NCBI RefSeq assembly: GCF_042984175.1
Contig: NZ_CP155569.1
Span: forward strand, 248,001 to 312,000
Direction: 5' to 3'
Length of the DNA: 64,000 nucleotides
DNA from: Mycoplasma_N cavipharyngis
Lineage (GTDB): Bacteria > Bacillota_I > Bacilli_A > Mycoplasmatales > Mycoplasmoidaceae
This document shows, piece after piece, positions 46,672-56,453 of this stretch. The position numbers were made by a program, and so were the translations under genes. Below the pieces are notes generated by a model that was given only the letters and a program-made list of their open reading frames with translations, was not told the DNA's origin and did not search any database. Numbering within the stretch: position 1 is the first letter of the stretch; each line of letters starts with the position of its first letter.

Positions 46672-47160
46672 ATGAACAATAAAAATAAAATTGAAACAAA
46701 AACATTGAACAATTTAAACAATAATACTAGTATTAAAAAAGCAGAAAATGATTTTAAATCTTTAAATAATTTCAATCATTCAACAACTAAACAAGAAGAA
46801 AGTACAACTAAAATGCCGATTAATTCCAATCAAAATCTAGAGCAAAAACAAGAAAAATCAACAAATTCAATAACTAAAGCAGCAGTTGAATTACAAACAA
46901 TAAAAAAAGAAGAGCAATTAAGTCCAATTAAAAAAATTAATCATAAAAAGAATTTAAAATGGCTAGAAAACGAAACCGATTTCTTTCATCAACAGTTTAA
47001 AAAAGTTAATAAATTGTTTAAAGAACTACAACATTTAAAAAGTGTTCATGAGGATTTATTAGCTAAACAGAAACAAGCAGAACTTGATTTAGAGCAAAAA
47101 GTTCAAGAATATCAAGAAGCAAAACGAATTTTCAATAGTAATAAAATCAAAAAAATTTAA
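46672..47160 (+). CDS. ICE protein with coiled-coil, 162 residues
   Basis: Low-complexity Asn/Lys/Thr N-terminal half, then a helical C-terminal half with heptads (FKKVNKLFKELQHLKSVHED, KQKQAELDLEQKVQEYQEA). No signal peptide. Follows the surface-protein gene by 14 bases with RBS AAAGG. By position it may be the Mbov_0400-type ICE protein. Its 3' end merges into the leader of the cargo gene at 47195 (35 bases). Confidence 0.6.
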   Translation: MNNKNKIETKTLNNLNNNTSIKKAENDFKSLNNFNHSTTKQEESTTKMPINSNQNLEQKQEKSTNSITKAAVELQTIKKEEQLSPIKKINHKKNLKWLENETDFFHQQFKKVNKLFKELQHLKSVHEDLLAKQKQAELDLEQKVQEYQEAKRIFNSNKIKKI

Positions 47161-47194
47161 TAAAATAAATCTAATTAAAAAGGAGTAAATAAAA

Positions 47195-48124
47195 ATGAAT
47201 ATTGAAAAAATGAAGCCAATTTTTACTAAAAATAAAACTGACATTACTTTTAGTGAGTTCGGAGAAAACTTAGAACATCATCCAATTATTATTCTTTATT
47301 TGGAACGTGAAGATGAATATTGTTATTTAAAAATTCGTAGTGCTAGAGATGATCAAGGAAGATTAAAAAAACCTGAATTTAATGATGTTTTTCTTCCTGC
47401 AAATCCTAATGCTAAAGGTATATTAAAAAAGGATTCTTATGTTGATCCTACTAAAATTTATCACATTAAAAGATCTGAACTTGAAGAATATGTTGATCCA
47501 AATAATTCTCATTCTATTGGTTCAATTGATCCAATCAAAGGATTAGATATTTATTATGAAGTATTACATAACTTAGATCAAGAACCACCTTTTTGTTCAA
47601 TAATGAAAGTCAGTTTTGATCAAAATTTAAACAAATTTATTAGCAAAACAGAGTATGCTCATGAAGAATTATTAAATCATGAATGAAGATTATTGCAAAA
47701 CAAACTAAAAAATAAATCTTCTGAAATCAAAGAAAAATGAAGTATTGAATTTGAAAATTTGAAAAAAACCGTTCATGAAAACGCTCCTAACTTTTTTTGA
47801 CCTGCATGAACTAACAAACAACTTTGTAAAGATATTTATTGTTGTATTTCCACAGAAGTAAAATATTATTGAAATGACTTTTTTTCATTGCATGAACCCT
47901 TATATGCGATTTATGAAAAGTTGTTTGATCAAAAAATTAATGTTCGTAGATCAGCTTCTGATCCTAATCGACCATATAAAATTAAAAATATTATCGAGTT
48001 TGAAAACTTTTTAAAAGAAAACAATTACATTCAATATCATACTTATCAAGAAATGGAAAAAATAAGAGAAGAACAAGAAGAACAAGCAAAAAAAAGTAAA
48101 AAATCAAATTCATATGAACGATAA
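47195..48124 (+). CDS. ICE cargo family, subfamily A (intact), possible MazF/PemK-like fold
   Basis: 309 residues with Trp-TGA. N-terminal domain (1-165): HPIIILYLEREDEYCYLKIR, then VFLPANPNAKGILKKDSYVD with PTKIYHIKRSEL. The order RPvlVi / vvPiTS / gLxkdSyvd..qi..i...L is that of MazF/PemK barrels, so I suggest that fold; the family itself I do not recognise. The C-terminal domain has a Cys/Trp-rich part (NFFWPAWTNKQLCKDIYCCI) and ends in a charged helix with SNSYER. Paralogs: 4777 (frameshifted), 56978, 60837, and subfamily B at 5926, 48310, 49560. All share the leader AATTTAATAAAATAAA ... AAAGGAG. No signal peptide; cytosolic. Confidence 0.7.
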
Positions 48125-48155
48125 GAAATAATAATTAATTAGTAAATATCAAAAC

Positions 48156-48184
48156 AATCAGTATTAATTGTGCTGATTTTTTTA
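48156..48184 (+). terminator. Intrinsic terminator (repeated cargo type)
   Basis: AATCAGTA-TTAAT-TGTGCTGATT followed by a T run. Confidence 0.75.
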
Positions 48185-48309
48185 TTAAACAAATCTTATT
48201 AAAAGATATTAATTTAAATATTTGAAGAAATAATTTCATGAATTAATGAATTATTAAGTATTGAAACGAATTTTCAGTAGTAAAAAAAATTAAAAAAAGG
48301 GGAATAATT

Positions 48310-49458
48310 ATGAATCTAGGTTTAAAGTTAAAAACAATATTTACTAATAGAAAAGCAGAAATAACTTTTAATGAATTAGGTAAAAGTTTAGACCATCATC
48401 CAATTATCATTTATTATTCTGAAGTTAAACAAGAATACTACTATTTAAAAATTCGTAGTGCTAGAGATGATGCTGGAAATTTAAAAAAAATCAAAAATAA
48501 AGAAATTTTTGTTCCTAAAAATTCTAATGAAAAACAATTGTTGTATAAAGATTCTTATGTGGATACAACTAAAATTTTTAAAATTAAAAAAGAAGAACTT
48601 GATCAGAATGTTGATTTAGAAGAAGTTTGTTATATTGAAAAAATCGATCCAGTATATGGGTTATTAATTTATGATACTTTAATAGAAAACTTAAAACAAC
48701 AACCACCATTGTGTTCATTAATTACAGTAAGTTTTAATCAAAATATTGATAAATTTACTAGTAAAACTGAATATACTCATAGAGACTTAGTTGATTCTGA
48801 ATATAATGAATTAAAAAAAGAAGAAAAACCAATTTATGATGAAGTTTATCAATCTTTAATCAAAAATCGTTGTAAAACTACATTGGAAATTTTAGAAAAT
48901 TGTCAAAATCTTGAAAGTTGGTTGTATAATGATCGCAGTCATTATCGTGATCATAATAGATATCATATTAATAAAAATACAGAGTTTTGTAATCAATTTA
49001 AAATATTATTTAAGAATAATTGAAATCATTTTCAAAACAAAAATTTATCTAATGAAGATATCAATGATTCATTAGAAAAATTTGATCGAAATTTGAAATA
49101 TTTATTAGAAAATAAATATGTTCCATTAGAAAAAACAATATCACGCGAAGAAACTCAAAACAGAGAATTAATTTTTTTAATTCAATGATTAAAAAATTTA
49201 GATCAAACAAAATTAATTTTAAATCCAAAAGAATTAGTAACTTTTAAAAAAAATCCTAATTTTAAATTGGCTTATGAAATTGCTGATCTAAAAACAAAAA
49301 AAATTTTATTTGAACATTTAAATAATCAAGGAATTGAAGTTGATCTTAATGATAATTTAAAAGAAAAATATTATCCTCAATACATGATTATAAATCAATA
49401 CATTCAAAAAGTTAATTTAGAATATTTAAAAAATAAATCCAAATCTTATGAACGATAA
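48310..49458 (+). CDS. ICE cargo family, subfamily B (intact)
   Basis: 382 residues, RBS AAAAAGGGGAATA. N-terminal domain as in subfamily A (HPIIIYYSEVKQEYYYLKIR; EIFVPKNSNEKQLLYKDSYV DTTKIFKIKKEEL). The C-terminal part is different and longer, helical, with KPIYDEVYQSLIKNRCKTTL and EYLKNKSKSYER at the end, the same SYER ending as subfamily A. About 60-70% identical to the next gene. Function unknown; the conserved core may be a MazF/PemK-like barrel (inference). Confidence 0.7.
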
Positions 49459-49559
49459 AAAGCAATATTTTTATCAATTAAAAAAATTTAGGTATTTATA
49501 CGAATTTTCAATAGTAACAAAATTAAAAAATTTAATAAAAAGTAATACAATAAGTAATT

Positions 49560-50696
49560 ATGAATCTAGATTTAAAGTTAAAAACAATAATTCCTGATAA
49601 AAAAGCAGAAGTAACTTTTAGTGAATTAGAAAAAAATTTAGAAAATCGTCCATTTGTTGTTTATTTTCCTGATGATAATTATGATTATCGCTATTTAAAA
49701 ATGCGTAGTGCTAGAGATAATGATGGAAATTTAAAAAAAATTAAAAATAAAGAAATTTTTGTTCCTAAAAATTCTAATGAAGATCAATTTTTGGACCAAG
49801 ATTATTATATTGATACAACTAAAATTTTTAATATTAAGCAAGAAGAATTTGATCGATTTATGAATTGAAAAGAAATTTATAATATAGAAGAAATTGATCC
49901 AGTATATGGGTCATGAATTTATTGTACTTTAATAAAAAACTTACGACAAAAACCACCATTATGTTCATTAATTACAGTAAATTTTGATCAAGATTTAAAT
50001 AAATTTATTAGTAGAACTGAATATGCTCATAGAGAATTGCTTGATTATGAATATGATCAATTAATTGATGAAGAAAAAACAAAATATGATAAAGTTTATC
50101 GATTTTTAATTAAAAACCGCTGTAAAGCTACATTTAAAATTTTACGAAATTGTGAAAGTATTAATAATGGTTTTGATGAAGATTATCATTATCATTATAG
50201 TCAATATAGATATCATATTGATAAAAATACAGATTTTTGCGATGAAATTGAAAAATTATTTATTGATAATTGAAACTATTTTCAAAACAAAAATTTATCT
50301 AATGAAGATATTAAAGATGGATTAGAAAAATTTGATCAAAATTTGAAAAATTTATTATCAAACAAATATGTTCCATTAAAAAATACAAGGTCACGTAAAG
50401 AAATTAAAAGACAAATAATGTTGGTAACTGAATGATTAAAAGATTTGAATCAAACAAAATTAATTTTAACTCCAACAGAATTAGTGACCTTAAAAAATAA
50501 TTGTGATTCTGATTTGGTTTATAAAATTGTTGATCCAAAAACAAATGAAATCTTGTTGGAATATTTAAAAGATCAAGGAATTAAAATTGATGTTAATGAT
50601 GTTTTAAAGGAAAAATATTATTTTCAATACATGGTTATAAATGAATACATTCAAAAAGTTAATTTAGAATATTTAAAAAATAAATCAGAATCTTAA
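49560..50696 (+). CDS. ICE cargo family, subfamily B (intact)
   Basis: 378 residues with Trp-TGA. Same layout as 48310; this copy and the broken copy at 5926 share the sequence FIDNWNYFQNKNLSNEDIKD and TRSRKEIKRQIM, so they are closer to each other than to 48310. Start ATG 49560 has only a weak ribosome site (AAAAAGTAATACAATAAGT), unlike its paralogs. Ends YLKNKSES. Confidence 0.7.
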
Positions 50697-50736
50697 GAAC
50701 TATAGAACCAATATTTAATTAGTAAATATAAAAAAA

Positions 50737-50766
50737 CAATCAGCATTAATTGTGCTGATTGTTTTA
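50737..50766 (+). terminator. Intrinsic terminator (repeated cargo type)
   Basis: CAATCAGCA-TTAAT-TGTGCTGATTG with TTTT; end of the cargo block before the transposase. Confidence 0.8.
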
Positions 50767-51063
50767 TTGAACAAATTTTATTAAAAGATATCAATTTAAA
50801 TATTTGAAGAAATAATTTCATGAATTAATGAATTATTAAGTATTGAAACGAATTTTCAATAGTAACAAAATTAAAAAAATTATATAAAATAAATAAAATA
50901 TTACTTAAATACTTAAATTAATAAGTTTTAAGTAATTAAAATTGATGAAAATTTATGAATAAAATATTTCATAGAAGATAAAATATTATGTGAATATATT
51001 AAATAACTTAATTTAAAATATTTAAAAAATAGATTCAAAATTTTAAGAACGATAAAAAAAACA

Positions 51064-52485
51064 ATGTTTAATAATTTAATTTTTAATAGAGAAACTAAGT
51101 TGAAAATAGTGCAATTAATGAGAAATTTATGGAATAAATACTTTAATAATCTTGAATTAAAACGAAAGATTTTTAGTCGATTAAAAAAAATAAATAAAAG
51201 TAAACCTAAAAATAATCTAGAACCAGAATTGAATACTAATGATTATGTCAGTTGACAATATGAATTAGTTGATGATTTTTTATATTGATTAATTCGTTCT
51301 GAATTAAAAATCAAACTTCGTTTTAAAGAGTATGTATCTAAAAAAATTTGAAGTGATGAGTTCAATAAAGAAGTTTTAGTTAGGCGTAGAAAATATACTT
51401 TTTTAAATTTAGAAACTAATAAAGAAGAAGACTTTTATCCCTTTGATGAAGTATTAGAAATTCAAAAAAATCTTTCTTTTAATAAAAGTTCCTTGAAAAA
51501 ATTTTATCAAAAATACATTAAATTAAAGTCAACTTATGAATTTTTAGCTAATTTTTATCAGATTTCTAAAACCCGTTTTGCTCGTTTATTAAAACATATT
51601 TATCAAAAAAGATATCATAAAAAGGATGATCAATTAAGTTCCAAAAACAAAATTGATTTAACTAATTGTCCTTTTCTTTATATTGAAACTGATGATACTT
51701 TCTTAAAACTCGCTAATCAAAATAGCAAAAATAAAACGCTTTTAAGATTGTTTGTTTTTCATACAGGATACAACAATAATGATTCGAAATCTAAAAAAAT
51801 TACAAATGAACGAAGTTTATTATTAATTAAAAAAAATGATTTTGATAATAATATGGATCTAAAAACGATGTTAAAAAATTTTTTAGATGATAACTATACT
51901 AATCGCGAAAATTGTCAAATCATCATTAATTGTGATGGAGCACAATGAATGAAGAAATTAACTAAAGAATTAAACGCAACAATTATTTATGATAAATTTC
52001 ATCTTCAAAGAAACATTAACAATTTTTTTCTTAATAGAATTTCATGAGCAAAATTTGAACAATTAGAAGATTTTGAAAAGAATCAAGAGCCAATAAAAAG
52101 AAAATTACTTAAATATTTTTTAAGAAAAAAACTTGATGATTTAATTAAATCAAAGAATCTAATCAAGTTAAAAAGAAAAGAATGTGATCAATTTATTGAA
52201 CAATGAATTGAAGAATTTAATCAAATTTTAGCAACTCAAAACTTAAAAAATATCTTGATTGACATTGATTCACCAATTATTATTAACTTAAAAAAAGCAA
52301 TTAATTTCATTTTTAATAATAAGTCTGGAATTAATAATTTATATCATTTACCCCAAAGTATTGGTTGTCGAATTGAAGCTTTTATTGCTAATAAAATTAA
52401 AAATCCGCTTAAAAATCGTGTTTTTAAAATCGAGAATTTCATTAATTTAGTTAATCAAAACTTTAAAAAAATTGTTTGCATTTAA
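51064..52485 (+). CDS. ICE transposase-like protein (UPF0236/Mbov_0401 type, DDE)
   Basis: 473 residues, intact. N-terminal helical DNA-binding part (IVQLMRNLWNKYFNNLELKR), a KSTYEFLANFYQISKTRFAR helix-turn-helix, then the catalytic core: LYIETDDTFLKLA (D210/D211), CQIIINCDGAQWMKKL (D291), and YDKFHLQRNINNFF, the UPF0236 pattern also seen in ISLre2-type and mycoplasma ICE transposases. Moves the ICE by DDE chemistry. Partial copies: C-terminus at 7390-7512 and 58018-58377, N-terminus at 61874-62248. Right-most gene of the element, as in other mycoplasma ICEs. Confidence 0.85.
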
Positions 52486-53004
52486 TTAATTAAGTTATAA
52501 AAATGATTAAAAACTGATCCAAATTAACGATTATTTTCGTAGTTTTTGTTTCAAATTAACTAAAAATTAATTGTTTTTTAACAAAAATTGATTAAAAAAG
52601 TTAGTCAAAAATAAACTTAAAAAATATTAGTATTGAATATAACAAAAAATGACTAAAAATAGGTTTGTACCAACGTTTGAGCTATTCAAAAACTTAGATA
52701 AATAAAGGGTTTTCAATAAAATAAAGCAATCTTTGTGTCAAATTTTGTGTATTAAACACTATTTTTATACGATTCAAAAAACTAGACCACAAAAAAACGT
52801 TAATTTTTGCTATTTTATGTTATGTTTTGGTTTAGGATTTTGTTCTGCTATTTAAAAAGAAGATAAAAAGGGGATCAAAAACGATTTTTAACAAATCCTG
52901 TTTAAAAAATGATGAAAATCAAACAAAAAAATTAAAAATAAACTGAAATTAAATATGATTTATGATAAATAATTAAAAATTTTTAATTTTTTTTAATTTT
53001 TTGT

Positions 53005-53350
53005 TATAATACTCGCGTTAGGCTGTAATGACCTGTTCTTACTTTTTGGGATTGTTGTTGGCCGCCCCTAAATTTATTCTTCGGCTCTAATTTCTATTAA
53101 TTTTTATCTTTTTTATTAAAAAATAGATTAGAATTGTTCCAATAAATCACATAATTTATATTTCAAACAAATTTCATGGTTAATAACTATCAAAAACAAT
53201 TATTATCATTAGATACAAAATGTTGTTGTTACAACTTTTTGTATTTGTTTCATGATGATAAGAACCATTTTTTATAGTTAAGAAGTCAAGAACTTTGAAC
53301 AAAATGAAGCAGATACAATACTATGTAAAGTAATGTATCTGCTTTTTTTA
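53005..53350 (+). ncRNA. Candidate transcribed leader or small RNA between ICE right end and symporter gene
   Basis: TTGTTATAAT at 53001-53010 is a good -10 region. The next 90 bases, unusually GC-rich in parts (GTTGGCCGCCCC), align to the candidate RNA at 7616. A stem CTAATTTCTATT / AATAGATTAG (about 53084-53144) follows, and the segment ends in an intrinsic terminator (53309-53350) 50 bases before the symporter ATG. It could be a free small RNA or an attenuated leader. It matches no RNA family I know. Confidence 0.4.
53309..53350 (+). terminator. Intrinsic terminator/attenuator upstream of symporter gene
   Basis: Perfect 10-bp stem AGCAGATACA / TGTATCTGCT followed by seven T, 50 bases before ATG 53401. 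Confidence 0.85.
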
Positions 53351-53400
53351 TTGAATTTTACTGAAATTACTGAAAATTAATCAAATTCAAAAAATCTTAC

Positions 53401-54903
53401 ATGGAAACCTCTAAAATTGATAGTAATAATTTCTTAAGATCATTTCTTGGTGTATCTTTTAATGAATCTTATATTTTTTTAGCCTTATTTGCATTATTAG
53501 TTGTTCTGATCATTGCTGTACGTATTTTAACAAAGCGATTTTGACCACAAAAAGCTAATTCAGCTTGAAATTATAGTTTATACACTGCTATTATTTCAGC
53601 ATTAGTTTTAGGATTAGGTTTTGCAGGAATTAATCAATTTTCTGGTTTATCAACATCTAGAGTCAATGATGTTGTTAGTTATCAGTATAATTGAGTTTAT
53701 GAAATTAATTCGATTGCTAATGTGTTATCAAATGTTTTTCTTAGTTTAATTAGTTTAGTTGTTGGTCCTTTAATCTTTTTTGGCATTAGTAGTAAAATTG
53801 CTACATATGTTCCTTCTAAATCATTAGTTCATGCCATTAAATATATGTTAATTGCTGTAGTTTTAGCAACATTATTAGGTATTTTATTATTTCAACTATT
53901 TCGTTTATTACCTAACATTAATTTATTGTTAGTAGAAAATAATATTAATAAACCAGCATACACTAGTATTTTAGTAACAATTGTTGATTGATTACCAACT
54001 AATGTTTTAGCATCTAGTAATTTTAAATATTTCACAATTAGTTTATTAATTTTTGCTTTAATTTTTGGATTTGCTGTTTATGCTGGTAGAAAACGTTGAT
54101 CAAATGATAAACACTTATCATTAACAAGTGATCTTTTAACTGGTGGTTTTAAAGTTTTTTCAATTATTACTGATTTTATTTTAGAACTATTACCAATTGG
54201 TGTTTTTGGTTTATTTTTAAGCGCTATTATTAAAAATGGATCACAAATTTTTATCTCTTTAAGTTGGTTTTTATTAGTATTCTTATTAGCAATTATTATT
54301 ATTTTTGTGCTGCAATTAAGTTTTATTTGATATAAAGCTAGAATTAATCCAATTACATACTTAAAAAAGGCGGCAAAACCATTATTAAGTGCTTTTTTAA
54401 CTTCTTCTTCAAATTTAACAACACCATTAAGTCAAAAAGCATTACGTGAAAATTTTAATCTTGATCAAACTGTAGCATCAACAATGCCAACTTTGGGCAC
54501 AACAATGGGAATGGTAGCATGTGGCGCGCTATATCCAACTATGGCTGCAGGTTTTGTGTTGTTTGTTGATAATCCTTTTGGTGATTTAGATATTTCTTCA
54601 CAAATCACTTTTTTAGTATTTTTATTTTTCGCAACATTTTTTAGTTCATTTGGATTATCAGGTGTTCCTGGTGTTGCTTCAATTGTAACTAGAAACGTTT
54701 TTTCAGTTGTTGGTTTACCATTTGGTAGTACATTTGGAGCATTATTAGCAATTGATCCAATAATTGATATGTTTCGAACATTAGTTAATGTTAATGGGAT
54801 ATTAACAGCTGCTATTAGTGGTGATCATCAAAATCGTAAAAAACTTAACAATTCTAAAAAATGAAGATTATTTAAACCAAATTATCTTCTAAAATTAAAA
54901 TAA
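53401..54903 (+). CDS. Dicarboxylate/amino acid:cation symporter (DAACS family)
   Basis: 500 residues, about eight to nine membrane segments. The family's serine-rich re-entrant motif appears as SAFLTSSSNLTTPLSQKAL; MPTLGTTMGMVACGALYPTM corresponds to the P-x-G-x-T-x-N segment, and DPIIDMFRTLVNVNGILTA to the D-R-x-T-x-N-V-x-G-D segment near the C-terminus. Imports acidic amino acids or dicarboxylates with Na+ or H+; the exact substrate cannot be told. An upstream terminator-like hairpin could attenuate it. No ribosome site before ATG 53401. Trp-TGA throughout. Confidence 0.88.
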
Positions 54904-55051
54904 TACTTTTTGTTTTAGATCCAACATAAATTCTTAAATTAAATTTAATTTAGAGATAACAATGCAAATTTAGTTTATTTTGATTTGCTTGAATTGTTGG
55001 TCTAATCAGTTTTAAATTGTGATTTAAACTTAAAAAGAATAAAAAAATTGA

Positions 55052-55057
55052 TATAAT
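55052..55057 (+). promoter_or_regulatory. Promoter -10 box of the first tRNA array
   Basis: TTGATATAATC with TATAAT 43 bases before tRNA-Cys. Confidence 0.6.
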
Positions 55058-55099
55058 CTTATTAGTTTTTGTTTGCTTTGTTTAATAATCACAATTTGC

Positions 55100-55174
55100 G
55101 GTGTCTTAGCCAAGTGGTAAGGCCTGGAGTTGCAACCTCCATATACGTCAGTTCGAATCTGACAGACACCTCCA
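55100..55174 (+). tRNA. tRNA-Cys (GCA)
   Basis: Acceptor GGTGTCT / AGACACC, discriminator T, encoded CCA. Anticodon loop TTGCAAC within stem GGAG / CTCC. 75 bases. First of five tRNAs. Confidence 0.95.
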
Positions 55175-55179
55175 TTATT

Positions 55180-55256
55180 ACATCCGTAGCTCAGTTGGAT
55201 AGAGCATCAGTTTGCGGAACTGAAGGTCGTAGGTTCGATCCCTATCGGGTGTGCCA
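55180..55256 (+). tRNA. tRNA-Arg (GCG)
   Basis: Acceptor ACATCCG / CGGGTGT, encoded CCA, 77 bases. Anticodon stem TCAGT / ACTGA with loop TTGCGGA, so anticodon GCG, reading CGC and CGT. Most bacteria, including many mycoplasmas, use ACG (inosine) here; GCG avoids the need for A-to-I editing. Confidence 0.93.
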
Positions 55257-55310
55257 TTTTATCATTTTTGATATATTAGATTTAGTTATTATTCTAATAT
55301 ATCTTAATTT

Positions 55311-55387
55311 CGGGATGTAGCTTAGCTTGGTAGAGCGCTTGGTTTGGGACCAAGAGGTCGCAGGTTCAAATCCTGTTATCCCGACCA
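55311..55387 (+). tRNA. tRNA-Pro (TGG)
   Basis: Acceptor CGGGATG / TATCCCG (one mismatch-tolerant pair), CCA encoded, anticodon stem CTTGG / CCAAG with loop TTTGGGA. 77 bases. Confidence 0.95.
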
Positions 55388-55393
55388 TTTTAT

Positions 55394-55470
55394 GGCTGAG
55401 TACCTCAGCTGGTTAGAGGGCTCGGTTCATACCCGAGACGTCGTGAGTTCGAGTCTCACCTCAGCCACCA
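55394..55470 (+). tRNA. tRNA-Met or tRNA-Ile2 (CAT)
   Basis: Acceptor GGCTGAG / CTCAGCC fully paired (so not the initiator), CCA encoded, anticodon stem CTCGG / CCGAG with loop TTCATAC. Whether it is elongator Met or lysidine-modified Ile2 cannot be told with certainty from sequence; the G1-C72 pair and A73 fit either. Confidence 0.92.
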
Positions 55471-55536
55471 TATTAAACCCAAAATTTAATTTACTTTGTT
55501 TTATTGTTAAAATTAATAATAACAAAGTATCGATTT

Positions 55537-55627
55537 GGAAGCTTACCCAAGCGGTTGAAGGGATCGGTCTTGAAAACCGAAAGGCGTCGCAAGGCGCGCG
55601 GGGGTTCGAATCCCTCAGCTTCCGCCA
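55537..55627 (+). tRNA. tRNA-Ser (TGA)
   Basis: Class II tRNA of 91 bases with long variable arm (GGCGTCGCAAGGCGCGC region). Acceptor GGAAGCT / AGCTTCC, CCA encoded, anticodon stem CGGT / ACCG with loop CTTGAAA. Confidence 0.95.
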
Positions 55628-55683
55628 TTTTTTGAGAATTGTTAAAAAAGTTTAAAATTTTTGTAAAATTTTGATTTTTTTAG

Positions 55684-55826
55684 TACAATATTAATTGTGC
55701 TAGGGATGAACCTAACTTTAGCATACTGAAAGATTCTTGTATTAATTTACAGAATCTTTCTTTTATTTTATTGAAGTTTTAATAATTATCTTTGATTATG
55801 ATCATTAATCTAAAAAATTATTTTTA
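55684..55826 (+). repeat. Structured leader unit A (promoter box plus hairpins H0, H1, H2)
   Basis: -10 box TACAAT (55684); H0 TGCTA / TAGCA (55698-55723, loop with GGATGAACCTAAC); H1 AAAGATTC / GAATCTTT around TTGTATTAATTTACA (55729-55759) then a T-rich tail; H2 (55776-55826) outer AATAATT / AATTATT, inner GATTA / TAATC. Right after H2 comes ATCGCG then AACCATTTT, the two ends of the initiator tRNA context without the middle, which may be an internally deleted tRNA. Confidence 0.65.
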
Positions 55827-55921
55827 AACTACAAAATCGCGTAGTCAACCATTTTGTATTCTTTTTACATTTTACTTACGTCCTTCTTATATTATTCTCT
55901 GTTTGATAAGTTTTGTTTCGT

Positions 55922-56020
55922 TTAGTCTGTTTGTGTTAATGATATCTCTTTTTTAAATTCATAGATTGTTTGCTTTCTTTCTTTTTTTGTTATTATTGGG
56001 GTTTTTATTTTTTTATTCAT
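55922..56020 (-). CDS. Possible 32-residue basic peptide with strong ribosome site
   Basis: Minus-strand ATG at 56020 preceded by AAAGGAGATTAATT. Peptide MNKKIKTPIITKKERKQTIY followed by EFKKEISLTQTD. Just upstream a second AAAGGAG precedes a six-codon ORF (MSKWLI, with Trp-TGA), which ends before the main ribosome site: a leader-peptide-like pair. Both ribosome sites are better than those of most genes here. No homolog known to me; could be a gene remnant. Confidence 0.35.
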   Translation of the reverse strand: MNKKIKTPIITKKERKQTIYEFKKEISLTQTD

Positions 56021-56170
56021 AATTAATCTCCTTTCTTAAATTAGTCATTTTGACATAACTCCTTTTATATTATTATTTTGAATTTAAAATTTATCTTTCT
56101 AATAAAATTTAAATTCTATTTTAGATTTATATGATTATTCAAATTGATTGTATAATTCTTAAATTAAAAA

Positions 56171-56226
56171 GGTTTTAATAATTATTCCTTGGTTAAATAG
56201 ATAATTAATCTAAAAAATTATTTTAT
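56171..56226 (+). repeat. H2 hairpin copy b
   Basis: GGTTTTAATAATTATTCC ... TTAATCTAAAAAATTATT: outer AATAATT / AATTATT, inner GGTTAA / TTAATC. Preceded by TGTATAATTC (-10-like) at about 56148-56157, but H0 and H1 are absent. Confidence 0.7.
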
Positions 56227-56291
56227 TTGTCAAACATAATAAAATTGTATGATGTGACATTTAGATAAACATTGTATAATTACTTTAGATC

Positions 56292-56356
56292 GGTTTTAAT
56301 AGTTGCATTCCTTGATTAAGATACTGGTTATATACTTAATCTAAAAAACTATTTTT
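56292..56356 (+). repeat. H2 hairpin copy c
   Basis: GGTTTTAATAGTT ... inner GATTAAG / CTTAATC around ATACTGGTTATATA ... AAAAAACTATTTTT. Preceded by TGTATAAT and a vestige ACTTTAGAT of H0. Confidence 0.75.
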
Positions 56357-56453
56357 ATAATGATAGTTATTTTTATAAAAACAAATAACATGTCATTGTT
56401 AAGGATTATATTCTTATTAAAAAATTGCGCGTTTTTATGATCCTAACCAAAAA

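Larger units (their letters stand above)
30900..52930 (+). mobile_element. Mycoplasma integrative conjugative element (near complete)
   Basis: About 22 kb with the gene order of mycoplasma ICEs: small left-end proteins, VirD4/TraG, VirB4/TraE, lipoprotein, pilin-like protein, VirB6-like protein, very large surface protein, and a DDE transposase of the UPF0236/Mbov_0401 type at the right end. Left-end and right-end sequences recur in the remnant at 4.0-7.8 kb, which helps set limits: left near the terminator at 30968, right near CCTGTTTAAAAAATGATG (about 52900). I could not identify terminal inverted repeats or target-site duplications by eye, so both ends are good to some 100 bases only. No relaxase is recognisable, as in other mycoplasma ICEs. 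One small gene (32287) is frameshifted; the main transfer genes and transposase are intact. Confidence 0.85.
52486..53400. other. ICE right end and leader region before the symporter gene
   Basis: 915 bases without a convincing coding frame. To about 52930 it is ICE right-end sequence (matched at 58425-58510 and 7518-7545). From 53005 there is a -10 box TATAAT and sequence related to 7616-7700, and then a hairpin ATACAAAATGTTGT / ACAACTTTTTGTAT (53213-53246) and a strong terminator at 53309. Confidence 0.6.

Noticed and set aside
53005..53350. RNase P RNA, tmRNA or 4.5S RNA
   Set aside because: None of their core motifs (for example GAGGAAAGTCC of RNase P, the alanyl-tRNA-like ends of tmRNA, the GGAA/AGCAG loop of SRP RNA) is visible.
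55069..55655. Two plus-strand ORFs (83 and 103 codons) over the tRNA array
   Set aside because: They are translations of tRNA genes.
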